Positions 37,406-46,042 are shown, counted from the first letter of the stretch. The stretch is 64,000 nt of DNA from Thalassotalea algicola (GCF_012932965.1 NZ_JABBXH010000004.1:248001-312000), one strand, 5' to 3'. The notes: generated from the sequence alone by a model not told the origin. Program-made: numbers and translations.

Positions 37406-38734
37406 TTAACGCCAATTAAACTGATACAGTGGCAATGTTTTTAACCTATCATCAATCAAACCTAACATTTGTTGATAGCTTTTAGAGCCTACACCCTCAA
37501 ATTGACGATTAAACTCAGATTCATTTATACCTTCCGCCAAATTTTCAATCGTTGGTAGTAACGTTTTATCGTCAATAGACGCAAGTAATATTTGAATGTC
37601 TTTAGCTTGCTGTTCAGAATAAGTAGCAATCATTGCCAAACGAGTACCGGCTCTATCAGCCATTAAATCTGCAAAACTAAAGCCACTGCCACCTTTATTA
37701 GTATCTAGCAACTCCTTAAACTCCCCAAGGGCATCACTCGCTTGAACATTACTAAGCAACTGCAACGCTATTGAATAAATAAAGTGCTGCTGCAAGTCAT
37801 TTCGTCCAGCCAACCGAACATTACGCCTATGTATATATTGCAACCGTTTTTGCTGCCTATTCAATGGCTCAATGTCACCTACCAACATAGTTAGTCGGTC
37901 ATGACCAAAATATAACGTCAAGGCGACTAAGAGTGCTTTGTTTTGTTCCACATAAGAGGTTGGTTGACGAGTTTGATTGTCAACTATTGTCCGATGAAAT
38001 AGATGACGAATAAAGTGATGTAGCGGCATATTGTTTGGCGCTCTACCTGCAAAACTAAGTAGTTCACTGTAATAATATTTAATCAGTTTCTTATCGCCAA
38101 ATAGTGCCAATTCGTCACGTAGCTTGTTAAATAATGAGCCGTCATTATCTTTATCTAACAAACTACTATCTATATTAAGAGATACTACCAACTGTGACGG
38201 TGACATAGACACCGAAGTAATCGTTGAAAGAAGTTTGTCTGTAGCGCCATTTCCAACATACTTATCAACGAGAAAACGTACAATACCTAAACTAGTTTCG
38301 CCGCTAAGCACTATCTCGCCAACCTTAACTTTCGACAATTCAATACCGCTATTTGACGGTAACAAGGTAGCAGTAATATTAATAAATTGACCACTTAAAG
38401 GCTTTGGTAATTCGATGCTTGCCAGTAAAACAGTACCATGTTCAGACAAAGTGACATCAAGTGTCGCTTGAGGTAGAGCTCTGTGCATAATCGCGCCAAG
38501 ACCATCAATTTCATTTTGCGTTAGTACAATTTTTGATTGTTGATTAGGTTGTTGCAACGTTCGATACAGTCGTTTAGCGAGTCGCTTACTATTATCGGCA
38601 TGAGCAGGAGAAACTTGGTGTTGCTGAATAGTCAACGGCTGGCCGTCTACTAGCATATAAACAAGAATAAAAACTGCAACGATAAAAGTTGCAAGTAACA
38701 GTGAAAGAAGTTTTAACAGCGATTTCAAAGACAA
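37406..38734 (-). CDS. Conserved-style membrane-anchored protein, unknown
   Basis: A 442-residue protein with one N-terminal membrane segment (residues 6-30) and a long extracytoplasmic part. It has beta-strand-rich N-terminal text up to about 200 (TLLPSNSGIELSKVKVGEIV) and an alpha-helical C-terminal half (residues 220-440). I do not recognise a named domain. It is large, well formed and monocistronic, so a real gene is certain; the function is not. Confidence 0.8.
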   Translation of the reverse strand: MSLKSLLKLLSLLLATFIVAVFILVYMLVDGQPLTIQQHQVSPAHADNSKRLAKRLYRTLQQPNQQSKIVLTQNEIDGLGAIMHRALPQATLDVTLSEHGTVLLASIELPKPLSGQFINITATLLPSNSGIELSKVKVGEIVLSGETSLGIVRFLVDKYVGNGATDKLLSTITSVSMSPSQLVVSLNIDSSLLDKDNDGSLFNKLRDELALFGDKKLIKYYYSELLSFAGRAPNNMPLHHFIRHLFHRTIVDNQTRQPTSYVEQNKALLVALTLYFGHDRLTMLVGDIEPLNRQQKRLQYIHRRNVRLAGRNDLQQHFIYSIALQLLSNVQASDALGEFKELLDTNKGGSGFSFADLMADRAGTRLAMIATYSEQQAKDIQILLASIDDKTLLPTIENLAEGINESEFNRQFEGVGSKSYQQMLGLIDDRLKTLPLYQFNWR

Positions 38735-38810
38735 ATATACTTAGTAGCTATTTCGTAATTAGGAAGTTTATTTATAACGCCTAGTTAAATCAGAGTACAG
38801 TGCTTTTCCA

Positions 38811-39401
38811 CTATACATCGCATAAATCCCAATATACTTTCTTATTATGTAACTTAGCTAAACGTTGATTAAGCTGCTTAAACGTTGTTAGGCCAGTATC
38901 ATTAGGCGCAATACAGTGCCAAATAAACTGATGGCAGTTATTTTCAATTAAATGATAATCAAGGTATTGGTAAATTTGTTCAATCGCTCTTTGCGCCGCT
39001 AATTCTGAACTCAGCGGATTCGCCTTTGAGTCGCAAGCAACAAATATTTTGTTGCCTGAACGCTCTTTGGTAAAGCGACTAGGTGAAATTGGTTTAATCA
39101 AGCCATTACCGTCAAGTTCGATAATTGTATCGTCACCAACCCAAATCCCAGTATGATCAAGTATGCCCCCTATTCCACAGCATACAATACTGCCTACAGT
39201 AGGTTTTACTTTTTGCTCGGTATTAAATATTTCAGAAGGATAAATGCCAACAGGAGATTCATGCTTGTCCAGCTCACTAAGCGATGTTGGTCGGTACGAA
39301 CGATCTCTATTTTTTTGCTGTTTTTTACGATCATCAGCTAACTCTTTAACAGCTAAAGCAGAAACGGCTGCTGCGCCAAGCCAAAATAACGGTAACGGCA
39401 T
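38811..39401 (-). CDS. LRAT-domain protein (NlpC/P60-like acyltransferase fold)
   Basis: A 196-residue protein. The first 20 residues form one hydrophobic segment. The LRAT/NlpC-P60 domain shows the catalytic His in LDHTGIWVGDD and the catalytic Cys in ENNCHQFIWHC. The family transfers acyl groups or hydrolyses lipid or peptide bonds in other organisms; the substrate is unknown here. Confidence 0.8.
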   Translation of the reverse strand: MPLPLFWLGAAAVSALAVKELADDRKKQQKNRDRSYRPTSLSELDKHESPVGIYPSEIFNTEQKVKPTVGSIVCCGIGGILDHTGIWVGDDTIIELDGNGLIKPISPSRFTKERSGNKIFVACDSKANPLSSELAAQRAIEQIYQYLDYHLIENNCHQFIWHCIAPNDTGLTTFKQLNQRLAKLHNKKVYWDLCDV

Positions 39402-39559
39402 AAAGACCTCTAATATTTACTTCTATAGTTTAAGAATATTCTAAATTGTTTATTTTTGAACAAAATAATTGCAAGTAACTGTTTCAATAGCCTGAAATAC
39501 TGGTACATTAGAATTTTTATTCTAATTGACATTAATTACCAAAAAGGCGGCAAAAAACA

Positions 39560-40774
39560 ATGAAGACTGTGACCAAATCCTCAAAACTCAATAATGTTTG
39601 TTATGAGATCAGAGGACAAATCGCCGCCGAAGCCCGTAGGCTTGAAGATGAAGGTCATAAAATTCTGAAATTAAACATTGGAAACCCAGCGCCATTTGGT
39701 TTTGAAGCGCCTGACGACATTTTAAAAGACGTTATTCACAATCTTCCAACAGCTCAAGGTTATAGCGACTCTAAAGGCATTTACTCTGCTCGAGTTGCTG
39801 TAATGCAATATTTTCAGCAGCAAGGTATTTTAGGTGTCAGTGTTGATGACATATTTATCGGCAATGGTGTAAGTGAACTTATTGTGATGGCAATGCAGGC
39901 ATTACTGGAAGATCATGACGAAGTATTAATCCCAGCGCCTGACTACCCTTTGTGGACTGCGGCTGTATCGCTATCAGGTGGCAAACCAGTTCATTATCGT
40001 TGTAATGAAGAAGACAATTGGTTTCCTGATCTTGAAGATATGGAAAAGAAAATAACCAAGAAAACGCGTGCCATTGTTTTAATTAACCCTAATAACCCGA
40101 CAGGTGCGGTTTACTCCGAAGAAGTACTCAACGGTATTCTAGAATTAGCACGTAAACATGGTTTGATTGTATTTAGCGATGAAATTTATGACAAAATTTT
40201 ATACGACGGCGCAATTCATACGCCAACAGCGCGACTCGCTGAAGACGTATTGATTATGACCATGGGGGGCCTTTCAAAGAACTACCGTATTGCTGGTTTT
40301 AGAGCAGGATGGATGGTAATTACTGGCCCTAAATTAGCAGCAGAAGATTATATTGAAGGGCTTAATATGCTCTCATCTATGCGCTTATGTGCAAATGTTC
40401 CATGTCAGCACGCCATTCAAACGGCGTTAGGTGGTTACCAAAGCATAAATGAATTGATTAATGGCGACGGCAGGCTATTAAAACAGCGAAATCTTGCCCA
40501 CAAAATGATAAATGAAATTGATGGTTTGTCATGTAAACCAGCCATGGGCGCTTTATACCTATTCGTCAAAGTAGATATGAAGAAGTTTAATATCACTGAC
40601 GACGAGAAAATGATTTTAGACTTGCTAAAACAAGAAAAAATTCTGTTGGTACATGGTAGAGCCTTTAACATTAAAGAGCACAACTATTTCCGTTTAGTAT
40701 TTTTACCGCATGTTGACGAGTTAGAGCCTGCAATTGAACGCTTAGGCCACTTCTTTCATTCATACCGTCAATAA
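39560..40774 (+). CDS. alaA: Alanine-synthesising aminotransferase AlaA
   Basis: A 404-residue class I PLP aminotransferase. The PLP lysine is Lys240 in GGLSKNYRIAGFRAGW, the same position as in E. coli AlaA. It makes alanine from pyruvate with glutamate. Immediately downstream (18 bases) is yfbR, the same neighbour as in E. coli (alaA, formerly yfbQ, and yfbR), which strengthens the symbol. Confidence 0.93.
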   Translation: MKTVTKSSKLNNVCYEIRGQIAAEARRLEDEGHKILKLNIGNPAPFGFEAPDDILKDVIHNLPTAQGYSDSKGIYSARVAVMQYFQQQGILGVSVDDIFIGNGVSELIVMAMQALLEDHDEVLIPAPDYPLWTAAVSLSGGKPVHYRCNEEDNWFPDLEDMEKKITKKTRAIVLINPNNPTGAVYSEEVLNGILELARKHGLIVFSDEIYDKILYDGAIHTPTARLAEDVLIMTMGGLSKNYRIAGFRAGWMVITGPKLAAEDYIEGLNMLSSMRLCANVPCQHAIQTALGGYQSINELINGDGRLLKQRNLAHKMINEIDGLSCKPAMGALYLFVKVDMKKFNITDDEKMILDLLKQEKILLVHGRAFNIKEHNYFRLVFLPHVDELEPAIERLGHFFHSYRQ

Positions 40775-40792
40775 TGCTTTAAGGAGCAAAAG

Positions 40793-41392
40793 ATGAAAAG
40801 TACCTTTTTAGCATGGATATTACGGATGCCCCTAATAAAGCGCTGGGCGCTAATGCATTCAATTAAGTCAGAAAATATTGCTGAACACTCACACCAAGTG
40901 GCGGTAATTGCTCATTTACTAGCGGTGATTCGAAACAAATATTTTGACGGTAACATCAGCCCAGAGCGCGCTGCGACAATCGCACTTTATCACGAAGTGT
41001 CTGAAACCAAGTTACAAGACATTAATCACGTCACAAAATATCATAACGCGGCATTAACTACAGAATTTAAGAAGCTTGAAGAATTAGCCGAATTAGAATG
41101 TTTACATAGCTTGCCTGAAGCATTACGAGATGAATTCAAACCGCTATTAGTGCAATCTCAAGTGGAAGTAGAATACAAAAAGATTGTGAAAGCAGCGGAT
41201 TTAATTTCAGCCTACTTAAAAGCCAGCGATGAGCTAGATTTTGGCAATAAAGAGTTTTGCCATGTAAAAACTCGACTTAACGGCATGCTAGATGAATACC
41301 GCGAACAATTACCTGAAGTGGCTTTTTTCCTCGACACATTTGAAGAGCATTGTTTTGTTAGCGTTGACAAACTAGCAAGTGACGATCACTAA
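40793..41392 (+). CDS. yfbR: 5'-deoxynucleotidase YfbR
   Basis: A 199-residue HD-family phosphohydrolase, same length as E. coli YfbR. It removes phosphate from deoxyribonucleoside monophosphates. The first metal-binding His is His32 in AEHSHQVAV, and D138-like AADLISAYLK is present. The HD doublet reads His67-Glu68 (ALYHEVSE) where E. coli has His-Asp (MYHDASE). The change is conservative. The integron array starts four bases after the stop codon. Confidence 0.9.
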   Translation: MKSTFLAWILRMPLIKRWALMHSIKSENIAEHSHQVAVIAHLLAVIRNKYFDGNISPERAATIALYHEVSETKLQDINHVTKYHNAALTTEFKKLEELAELECLHSLPEALRDEFKPLLVQSQVEVEYKKIVKAADLISAYLKASDELDFGNKEFCHVKTRLNGMLDEYREQLPEVAFFLDTFEEHCFVSVDKLASDDH

Positions 41393-41395
41393 CTT

Positions 41396-41513
41396 TAACG
41401 TGCCCCCAATACACTTTGCTTGATGAAGTAGCTAAAGGCATTCAATTTTAACATTTTGAGAAGGTGTCCACTAAAACGGTGAAAGACTATTGTCCTTGTT
41501 AAACAGCTTATTA
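41396..41513 (-). repeat. Degenerate terminal attC site
   Basis: The right half (GTCCTTGTTAAACAGCTTATTA, at 41492-41513) is attC-like with GCTTATTA for GCTTGTTA. The left end TAACGTGCCC at 41396 resembles TAACGCCC. The middle does not fold with them, so it is decayed or foreign. Confidence 0.55.
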
Positions 41514-41619
41514 TGTGAATATTAAAGGCATAGTACCTAAATATGTTAAAAGATTAAGATCTAAATACGAACTTCAACCGTATTCTATTATGAGAAATAT
41601 TTGAGAAAGTGAGCATGTT

Positions 41620-41913
41620 ATGAACAATTTTTCATTTCGACTATATGAATACTACAAATATATTTTTGATTCAAAGAAAAACCCACTTAGACATATTCCT
41701 GACCCTGTCAGTCGATTTTACATAATGACAATTTTAGCTAGTATGTGGAGTTTTTCTTTTGCTATTTATTTTGGAAGTATAATTTACTTCGGAGTTAACT
41801 TAGCAGCCCATGCGATACTGCTACTGATGTTTTTTTTCACAATGGCAATATTTTACGATGCGGAGAAAAGTAAGTCTTCGTGGTTGTTAAAACTACGTAG
41901 AGATAACAGCTAA
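41620..41913 (+). CDS. Cassette 12 (last): two-helix membrane protein, reverse orientation
   Basis: A 97-residue protein with two hydrophobic segments (VSRFYIMTILASMWSFSFAI; LAAHAILLLMFFFTMAIF). It is the only cassette gene on the plus strand, so it cannot be read from an array promoter and needs its own. A ribosome site GAGAAAGTGAG lies 9-19 bases before its ATG. No family recognised. Confidence 0.7.
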   Translation: MNNFSFRLYEYYKYIFDSKKNPLRHIPDPVSRFYIMTILASMWSFSFAIYFGSIIYFGVNLAAHAILLLMFFFTMAIFYDAEKSKSSWLLKLRRDNS

Positions 41914-41955
41914 CATATGAAAATTATTAAATACTATGTGATGAAACTATTCACA

Positions 41956-42048
41956 TAACGGCCCATTCAGGGGCTAAAAATTGTGGGTTAAAATTTTTGC
42001 GAAGCAAAATCAGCCCGCGATTTTTTGTCCCTGTTAAATTGCTTGTTA
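41956..42048 (-). repeat. attC site 11
   Basis: 93 bases, from TAACGGCCC to GCTTGTTA. The outer and inner arms pair (GGGGCT.../GTCCC-type), with a long GCGAAGCAAAATCAGCCCGCG central stem. Confidence 0.85.
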
Positions 42049-42058
42049 TGTGTATTTA

Positions 42059-42301
42059 CTACTTACCTTTCCCAGTAAATAGGTTAAATAAGTCTACTAA
42101 AATAGAAGATAATTGGCTTGCTGAGTCTCTGTTTTTATTGGCTTCTTTATACTCTTCTTCTGCTACCTGAGGCTGACCTATAGATTTATAATATTCAGCC
42201 GCTTTAACGTTATTTTCCGCTTGCTTTTTAAGACTTGTACTAGAAGCGCAACCTGTCATTAATAAAATAAAAACTAACAAAATTATTTTACTTTTTATCA
42301 T
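42059..42301 (-). CDS. Cassette 11: small lipoprotein
   Basis: 80 residues. The signal MIKSKIILLVFILLMTGC has a clear lipobox (MTGC, Cys18). The mature chain is rich in Lys, Glu, Ala and Tyr, likely to be helical (ENNVKAAEYYKSIGQPQVAE resembles one TPR helix pair), and ends in FTGKGK. Function unknown. Confidence 0.78.
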   Translation of the reverse strand: MIKSKIILLVFILLMTGCASSTSLKKQAENNVKAAEYYKSIGQPQVAEEEYKEANKNRDSASQLSSILVDLFNLFTGKGK

Positions 42302-42347
42302 AATAATACTTCTTCCCTGAGTTCAACACTCTATTTACTTATACACA

Positions 42348-42443
42348 TAACGCCCACAATAATGGGCAAATTGTTGTTGGCTAAAATAAGCGACGAAGGA
42401 GCAAACAGCCAACTGTTATTTGTCCTGATTTAGCAGCTTGTTA
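42348..42443 (-). repeat. attC site 10
   Basis: 96 bases, TAACGCCC to GCTTGTTA. Its middle (TAAAATAAGCGACGAAGGAG) is shared with attC site 7, so those two form a subfamily. It contains the end of cassette 10. Confidence 0.85.
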
Positions 42444-42796
42444 TATTCTTTGTGCTTTGCAAAGGCAGTCGCCATAAAACTAACCATAACAATGATAATT
42501 AGTTGAGCTATTGATTTTGCAACATCTAAACCTTTAATTGATAACTCATTTGATTCTTGCTCTGCTGATAGGCGTTGATAATAAATTGCTTTCAAAACAT
42601 CCAAGTCTTGTTTTTCAATTGCTAATTCATATGCTTTCTTTTCAAGCTCTAAAGTGTCGTTGTGAGTGTTTTTAACATAGCTTACAGATATATATTCATC
42701 TTGATATTTTATGTAGGGAATTTGTTCAAAGAAGATAATTAAAAAAGAAAGCAAAGTTACAATTGTTCCGCAAATATAAAATCCTTTTGAATGCAC
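42416..42796 (-). CDS. Cassette 10: membrane protein with two helices and a coiled coil
   Basis: 126 residues: an N-terminal membrane segment (GFYICGTIVTLLSFLIIFF), a charged helical middle (LELEKKAYELAIEKQDLDV) and a second membrane segment near the C-terminus. Its stop codon lies inside attC 10, a common arrangement. No family recognised. Confidence 0.72.
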   Translation of the reverse strand: MHSKGFYICGTIVTLLSFLIIFFEQIPYIKYQDEYISVSYVKNTHNDTLELEKKAYELAIEKQDLDVLKAIYYQRLSAEQESNELSIKGLDVAKSIAQLIIIVMVSFMATAFAKHKEYNKLLNQDK

Positions 42797-42813
42797 CGTA
42801 CTCTCCGAGAATA

Positions 42814-42912
42814 TAACGCCCCAATAAGGGGCTGATAAATGCTTGGCTAAACTTGTGTAGCGAAGCGGAACCGAGCCAAGCTTTAGCAGTCCCGCACTTA
42901 ATTGGCTTGTTA
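42814..42912 (-). repeat. attC site 9
   Basis: 99 bases. The central stem GTGTAGCGAAGCGGAACCGAG is shared with sites 2, 3 and 6. Confidence 0.87.
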
Positions 42913-43305
42913 TATACCTTTACCACCAAAACCCTTTATTGATTTATAAAGTCTATGCCCTGAAAGGAGAGCTAAAATCAATATCACAACCCAAAAACCA
43001 ATAGGATCTTCGGAGATATTATAATTTCCCATTTTTGCAGCATTACCAATAGAGCCTTTTACTATTCCTGAGATTGCCAAGAATGCAAAAACTAATGAAA
43101 GAAATAGATTACCCCATGCCCATTGAAAAGCTTCCGATTCTTTTTTGGTCATTTTTTTAGGTGATATTTTAATATCACCATTTTTTATACGAATAGCAAT
43201 TTGCTCTTCGATTATTTTGACCCGCTCAGGGTAAGCATTTTCGTCAATATTTTCTCTGCAATCCCTTAGCTCAGATAAAGAATATTTTGTGTAGTCTACT
43301 TCCAT
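42910..43305 (-). CDS. Cassette 9: membrane protein with YSLSEL helical N-terminus
   Basis: 131 residues. A soluble helical start (YSLSELRDCRENIDENAY, then PERVKIIEEQI) is followed by two membrane segments. The N-terminal pattern (LxxLxxxxxxIDxxAYPERxxxIxxQI) recurs in many small membrane proteins. Stop overlaps attC 9. Function unknown. Confidence 0.72.
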   Translation of the reverse strand: MEVDYTKYSLSELRDCRENIDENAYPERVKIIEEQIAIRIKNGDIKISPKKMTKKESEAFQWAWGNLFLSLVFAFLAISGIVKGSIGNAAKMGNYNISEDPIGFWVVILILALLSGHRLYKSIKGFGGKGI

Positions 43306-43320
43306 GTTTACCTAGGTATA

Positions 43321-43392
43321 TAACGCCCAAATAACGGGCTAATAATGCTTGGCTAAACTAGTGAGCGCAGCGAACCAAGCCAAGCTTTGTTA
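43321..43392 (-). repeat. attC site 8 (short)
   Basis: 72 bases, the shortest in the array, ending GCTTTGTTA. Outer arms pair as in the others. Confidence 0.85.
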
Positions 43393-43395
43393 GGT

Positions 43396-43830
43396 TTACC
43401 AATTCGAGAAAATTTCTTCTTCTCGTTCTTTCAACCAAGATACAAATTTCCACATTTTTACTGTTGGTTCTAAATCAAAGTTTTTATAATTTACCAATGC
43501 CCGCATTAACATCTGTGCAGCTAAAGGTTCAGATACTTCGACTTTATGTTCTAAATCAGGGAAAGAATGCCCATGCTTAAGTTCATTTCTAATTTCATTA
43601 GCTTTTCGAGCAAATTGCCCGAATGAAGCATCAGAATCATATTTTTCCTGAAACCACGGATGAAGTTCAGCCAGTATATTTTCCATTCCATTGGCATGAA
43701 GTATATTTCCTAGCATTTCCTCGGCAGCTCCAGCTAGTGTTAGAGTGCTAACAAAGTCACGTTCATCTATAAAAAGATCTATGGCTCGCTCAATTTGTAT
43801 GATTGCTAATTCAGTCTTGGAAAAATACAT
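43396..43830 (-). CDS. Cassette 8: HEPN-like protein
   Basis: 144 residues, all helical and cytosolic. It has the RxxxxH motif of HEPN ribonucleases (ANEIRNELKHGHSF; Arg followed by Asn, then His four residues on). The early motif LTLAGAAEEMLGNIL is shared by many bacterial proteins of this kind. HEPN proteins are RNases in toxin-antitoxin and phage-defence systems, though some are not active. No partner antitoxin is evident in the neighbouring cassettes. Confidence 0.7.
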   Translation of the reverse strand: MYFSKTELAIIQIERAIDLFIDERDFVSTLTLAGAAEEMLGNILHANGMENILAELHPWFQEKYDSDASFGQFARKANEIRNELKHGHSFPDLEHKVEVSEPLAAQMLMRALVNYKNFDLEPTVKMWKFVSWLKEREEEIFSNW

Positions 43831-43837
43831 GTAAACC

Positions 43838-43930
43838 TAACGCCTTACTAAGAGGCAAATAATAGTTGGTTAAAATAAGCGACGAAGGAGCAAAAACCAA
43901 CTGTTATTTGTCCTTTTGAGTGACTTGTTA
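43838..43930 (-). repeat. attC site 7
   Basis: 93 bases. The start is TAACGCC and its middle (AAATAAGCGACGAAGGAG) matches attC site 10. The right end is ACTTGTTA. Confidence 0.82.
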
Positions 43931-43939
43931 TATGCATAT

Positions 43940-44314
43940 TCATCTATTATAAAAAGCAGCTTCCATTTCTTTTATGAACTTTTCAGACATAGCATAACCT
44001 AAAGAAGGTTTGTAAAACTCAAACTGTTGTTTGGTTAATAGTTTAGGTAAATATGGCCAATATTGTTTGTTGCGCCCTATATCTTCGAGAAAACCACAAA
44101 GCACAGCTTGATGTGGAGTATCTTCATATTTTGTGCTTATGCACCATGAGAAGTATTGCTTTACGTGCTTAATGTATTCATTATCGCCACTCTTAAGCGC
44201 ATCTAATAACCGATATTCAATATAGCACCAAGCCTCACCCGGACCGCCTGACTCTTCAATGTCTTGTTTAATTACAGGAAATAAATCAATCGCGACTCTT
44301 CGCCAAGTACTCAT
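43940..44314 (-). CDS. Cassette 7: small helical protein, unknown
   Basis: 124 residues, soluble, no signal. It starts MSTWRRVAIDLFPVIKQDIE and has aromatic-rich stretches (QYFSWCISTKYED). I do not recognise it. A ribosome site AGGAT lies close to the ATG, next to attC 6. Confidence 0.7.
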   Translation of the reverse strand: MSTWRRVAIDLFPVIKQDIEESGGPGEAWCYIEYRLLDALKSGDNEYIKHVKQYFSWCISTKYEDTPHQAVLCGFLEDIGRNKQYWPYLPKLLTKQQFEFYKPSLGYAMSEKFIKEMEAAFYNR

Positions 44315-44329
44315 AGCTATCCTTGCATA

Positions 44330-44426
44330 TAACGCCCTGTTAAGGGGCTGATAATGTTTGGCTAAAATGTGTAGCGAAGCGAAACTGAGCCAAACTTTAG
44401 CAGTCCCGCACTTAAACAGCTTGTTA
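44330..44426 (-). repeat. attC site 6
   Basis: 97 bases. The centre GTGTAGCGAAGCGAAACTGAG is shared with site 3 and other copies of this subfamily. Confidence 0.88.
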
Positions 44427-44433
44427 TAAATAC

Positions 44434-44802
44434 TTACTCAAATAGCACAAAAATTCTTTTATCTGAATGTTGTAAATATGCGTATTTTAACTCTAATAAA
44501 TGACCTGCTAGATCCATAGAATTAACATCCGTATTCTCCCAAGAAACTTCGTCAGACCAGTTTACAGCAACATCTTTCAATACTTCATCGTCAATTGTTG
44601 TGATTGCTTCAGTGAAATTTAACGGTAATAACCAAAGACAATCACTTAGAGCAGAACTGGTGCAATTAAAGCAGCCTAATAAGTCGCTTATTTGGTTCTT
44701 GGTAAAGAAACCTCCACCCAAAATTGAGGACTCAGATATTTCTTCAAAGCTACTGTAATCGCAATCACTAATTGCTGCGAAGAATGTTACGTCCAAACTC
44801 AA
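44434..44802 (-). CDS. Cassette 6: acidic protein, unknown
   Basis: 122 residues, very acidic (many Asp, Glu, Ser), no signal or membrane segment. It starts MSLDVTFFAAISDCDYSS. Acidic small proteins of this type can act as antitoxins, immunity proteins or inhibitors, but nothing in the sequence decides. The neighbouring cassette 5 is also acidic. Confidence 0.68.
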   Translation of the reverse strand: MSLDVTFFAAISDCDYSSFEEISESSILGGGFFTKNQISDLLGCFNCTSSALSDCLWLLPLNFTEAITTIDDEVLKDVAVNWSDEVSWENTDVNSMDLAGHLLELKYAYLQHSDKRIFVLFE

Positions 44803-44817
44803 TCCTTTAGGTATTTA

Positions 44818-44913
44818 TAACGCCCATTTAAGGGGCTGATAATAGTTTGCTAAAATTGTGACGCGAAGCGAAACCGAGCAAACTGTTAGCAGTCCCGCTT
44901 TAAATTCTTGTTA
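44818..44913 (-). repeat. attC site 5
   Basis: 96 bases, TAACGCCC to TTCTTGTTA. The centre GACGCGAAGCGAAACCGAG belongs to the same subfamily as sites 3 and 6. Confidence 0.85.
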
Positions 44914-45183
44914 TGTGTTTTCATCATCCGTAGTGTAATAGTCGATACTTGAACGAATAGATGATTCAAAGAACTCAGTGTGTTCCTTAATAAAAGACTC
45001 TAAATCCACAGGTTCTTTTTCCGACTTAATCGCATAATATCTAGCGGCGTAACATGCCATAGTGTACATAAATGATGAGTTAACCTGAGGAATTGATATT
45101 TCGCTTTCCTTAGCAATTGCACTCTGCATAAACTCCTCTACAATTTCGTAGAATTTATCTTCCAAATCATCGTCAATATCCAT
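44911..45183 (-). CDS. Cassette 5: DUF3144-like small protein
   Basis: 90 residues, acidic and helical, no signal. The core SSFMYTMACYAARYYAIKSE has the shape of DUF3144 (MYAAARFNAF), a family of unknown function. The match is by eye. The stop codon overlaps attC 5. Confidence 0.62.
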   Translation of the reverse strand: MDIDDDLEDKFYEIVEEFMQSAIAKESEISIPQVNSSFMYTMACYAARYYAIKSEKEPVDLESFIKEHTEFFESSIRSSIDYYTTDDENT

Positions 45184-45198
45184 ACTTTTAAAAACTCA

Positions 45199-45295
45199 TA
45201 ACGCCCTGTTAAGGGGCGGATAATAGTTGGCTTAAAATGTGGAACGAAGTGGAACCCAAGCCAACTGTTAGGAGTCCCGCTTGAACAGCTTGTTA
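45199..45295 (-). repeat. attC site 4
   Basis: 97 bases, TAACGCCC to GCTTGTTA; centre GTGGAACGAAGTGGAACCC. Confidence 0.87.
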
Positions 45296-45309
45296 TGTGT
45301 TTTTTACAC

Positions 45310-45588
45310 TTATCTTGACTGCTTTGCTTTTGCCTGACGTAAAGCCTTGCGTTCTTGCTTACTTGGAATATTTTCACGAGTAGAAAGAACGGACTTTATA
45401 TCTTGATATGCTTTCTTCCACTGCGGAGTATTTTTAAACTCAATTCCATTATGCTTAGCCGTTTGATGTTGATCTGATAATTCAAACGACTCTTCACATT
45501 TTAATAAAGCATTTCTTCGACTCATCAAAGTGCCAGTATGCATCTCTTCCAAGTCAGTTTTTGATATTACATCTAACTTTTTAGACAC
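45310..45588 (-). CDS. Cassette 4: small Lys-rich protein, unknown
   Basis: 92 residues, basic and soluble. It starts at GTG (GGAG is placed five bases before it) and runs MSKKLDVISKTDLEEMHTG; the end is QERKALRQAKAKQSR. The basic tail suggests nucleic-acid or ribosome contact, but no family is recognised. Confidence 0.7.
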   Translation of the reverse strand: MSKKLDVISKTDLEEMHTGTLMSRRNALLKCEESFELSDQHQTAKHNGIEFKNTPQWKKAYQDIKSVLSTRENIPSKQERKALRQAKAKQSR

Positions 45589-45607
45589 TCACAACTCCAG
45601 AAACACA

Positions 45608-45703
45608 TAACGCCCTGTTAAGGGGCTGATTAATGTTTGGCTAAAATGTGTAGCGAAGCGAAACCGAGCCAAACTTTAGCAGTCCCGCTTGAACAGCTTG
45701 TTA
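45608..45703 (-). repeat. attC site 3
   Basis: 96 bases. The same centre as site 6 (GTGTAGCGAAGCGAAACCGAG); the two are nearly identical. Confidence 0.88.
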
Positions 45704-46042
45704 TGTGCTTGATTCACATAGCTGTTTTACTATTTTTTGTGCTTCTGTAGAGCTAATGCGACCTGCTTTAATATATGCCAAATTATTAGCATCTGAATCT
45801 GAGCATACTATTGAAAGCACTTGATCATAAATAGCTTTATGAAACTCAATTTCTCTAGAGTGTTTTTGAAGCAATTTATGATTAACACCATTAGCTTCAT
45901 GACCATCTAAAGCATAGCTGTGATAGAAGTTATCGTATAATTTTACGAATTGCCAAAAATCTAATTTCCCATCGGCACAATCAAGAGCTAGAATTTTGTG
46001 ATTATTTAATTGCTCGATTAATTCTTCTTCCGGTGAAGCCAT
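45701..46042 (-). CDS. Cassette 3: small protein, unknown
   Basis: 113 residues from the ATG at 46042 (MASPEEELIEQLNNHK). I reject the longer frame to 46126 because it would start inside attC 2. The chosen ATG has AAGGA seven bases upstream. The chain is helical and soluble (DGKLDFWQFVKLYDNFYHSY; GRISSTEAQKIVKQLC). It overlaps attC 3 at its stop. Function unknown. Confidence 0.72.
   Translation of the reverse strand: MASPEEELIEQLNNHKILALDCADGKLDFWQFVKLYDNFYHSYALDGHEANGVNHKLLQKHSREIEFHKAIYDQVLSIVCSDSDANNLAYIKAGRISSTEAQKIVKQLCESST

Noticed and set aside
41460-41486. AGGTGTCCACTAAAACGG, resembling ends of IS3-type elements
   Set aside because: There is no second end and no transposase nearby; it lies inside the degenerate attC.
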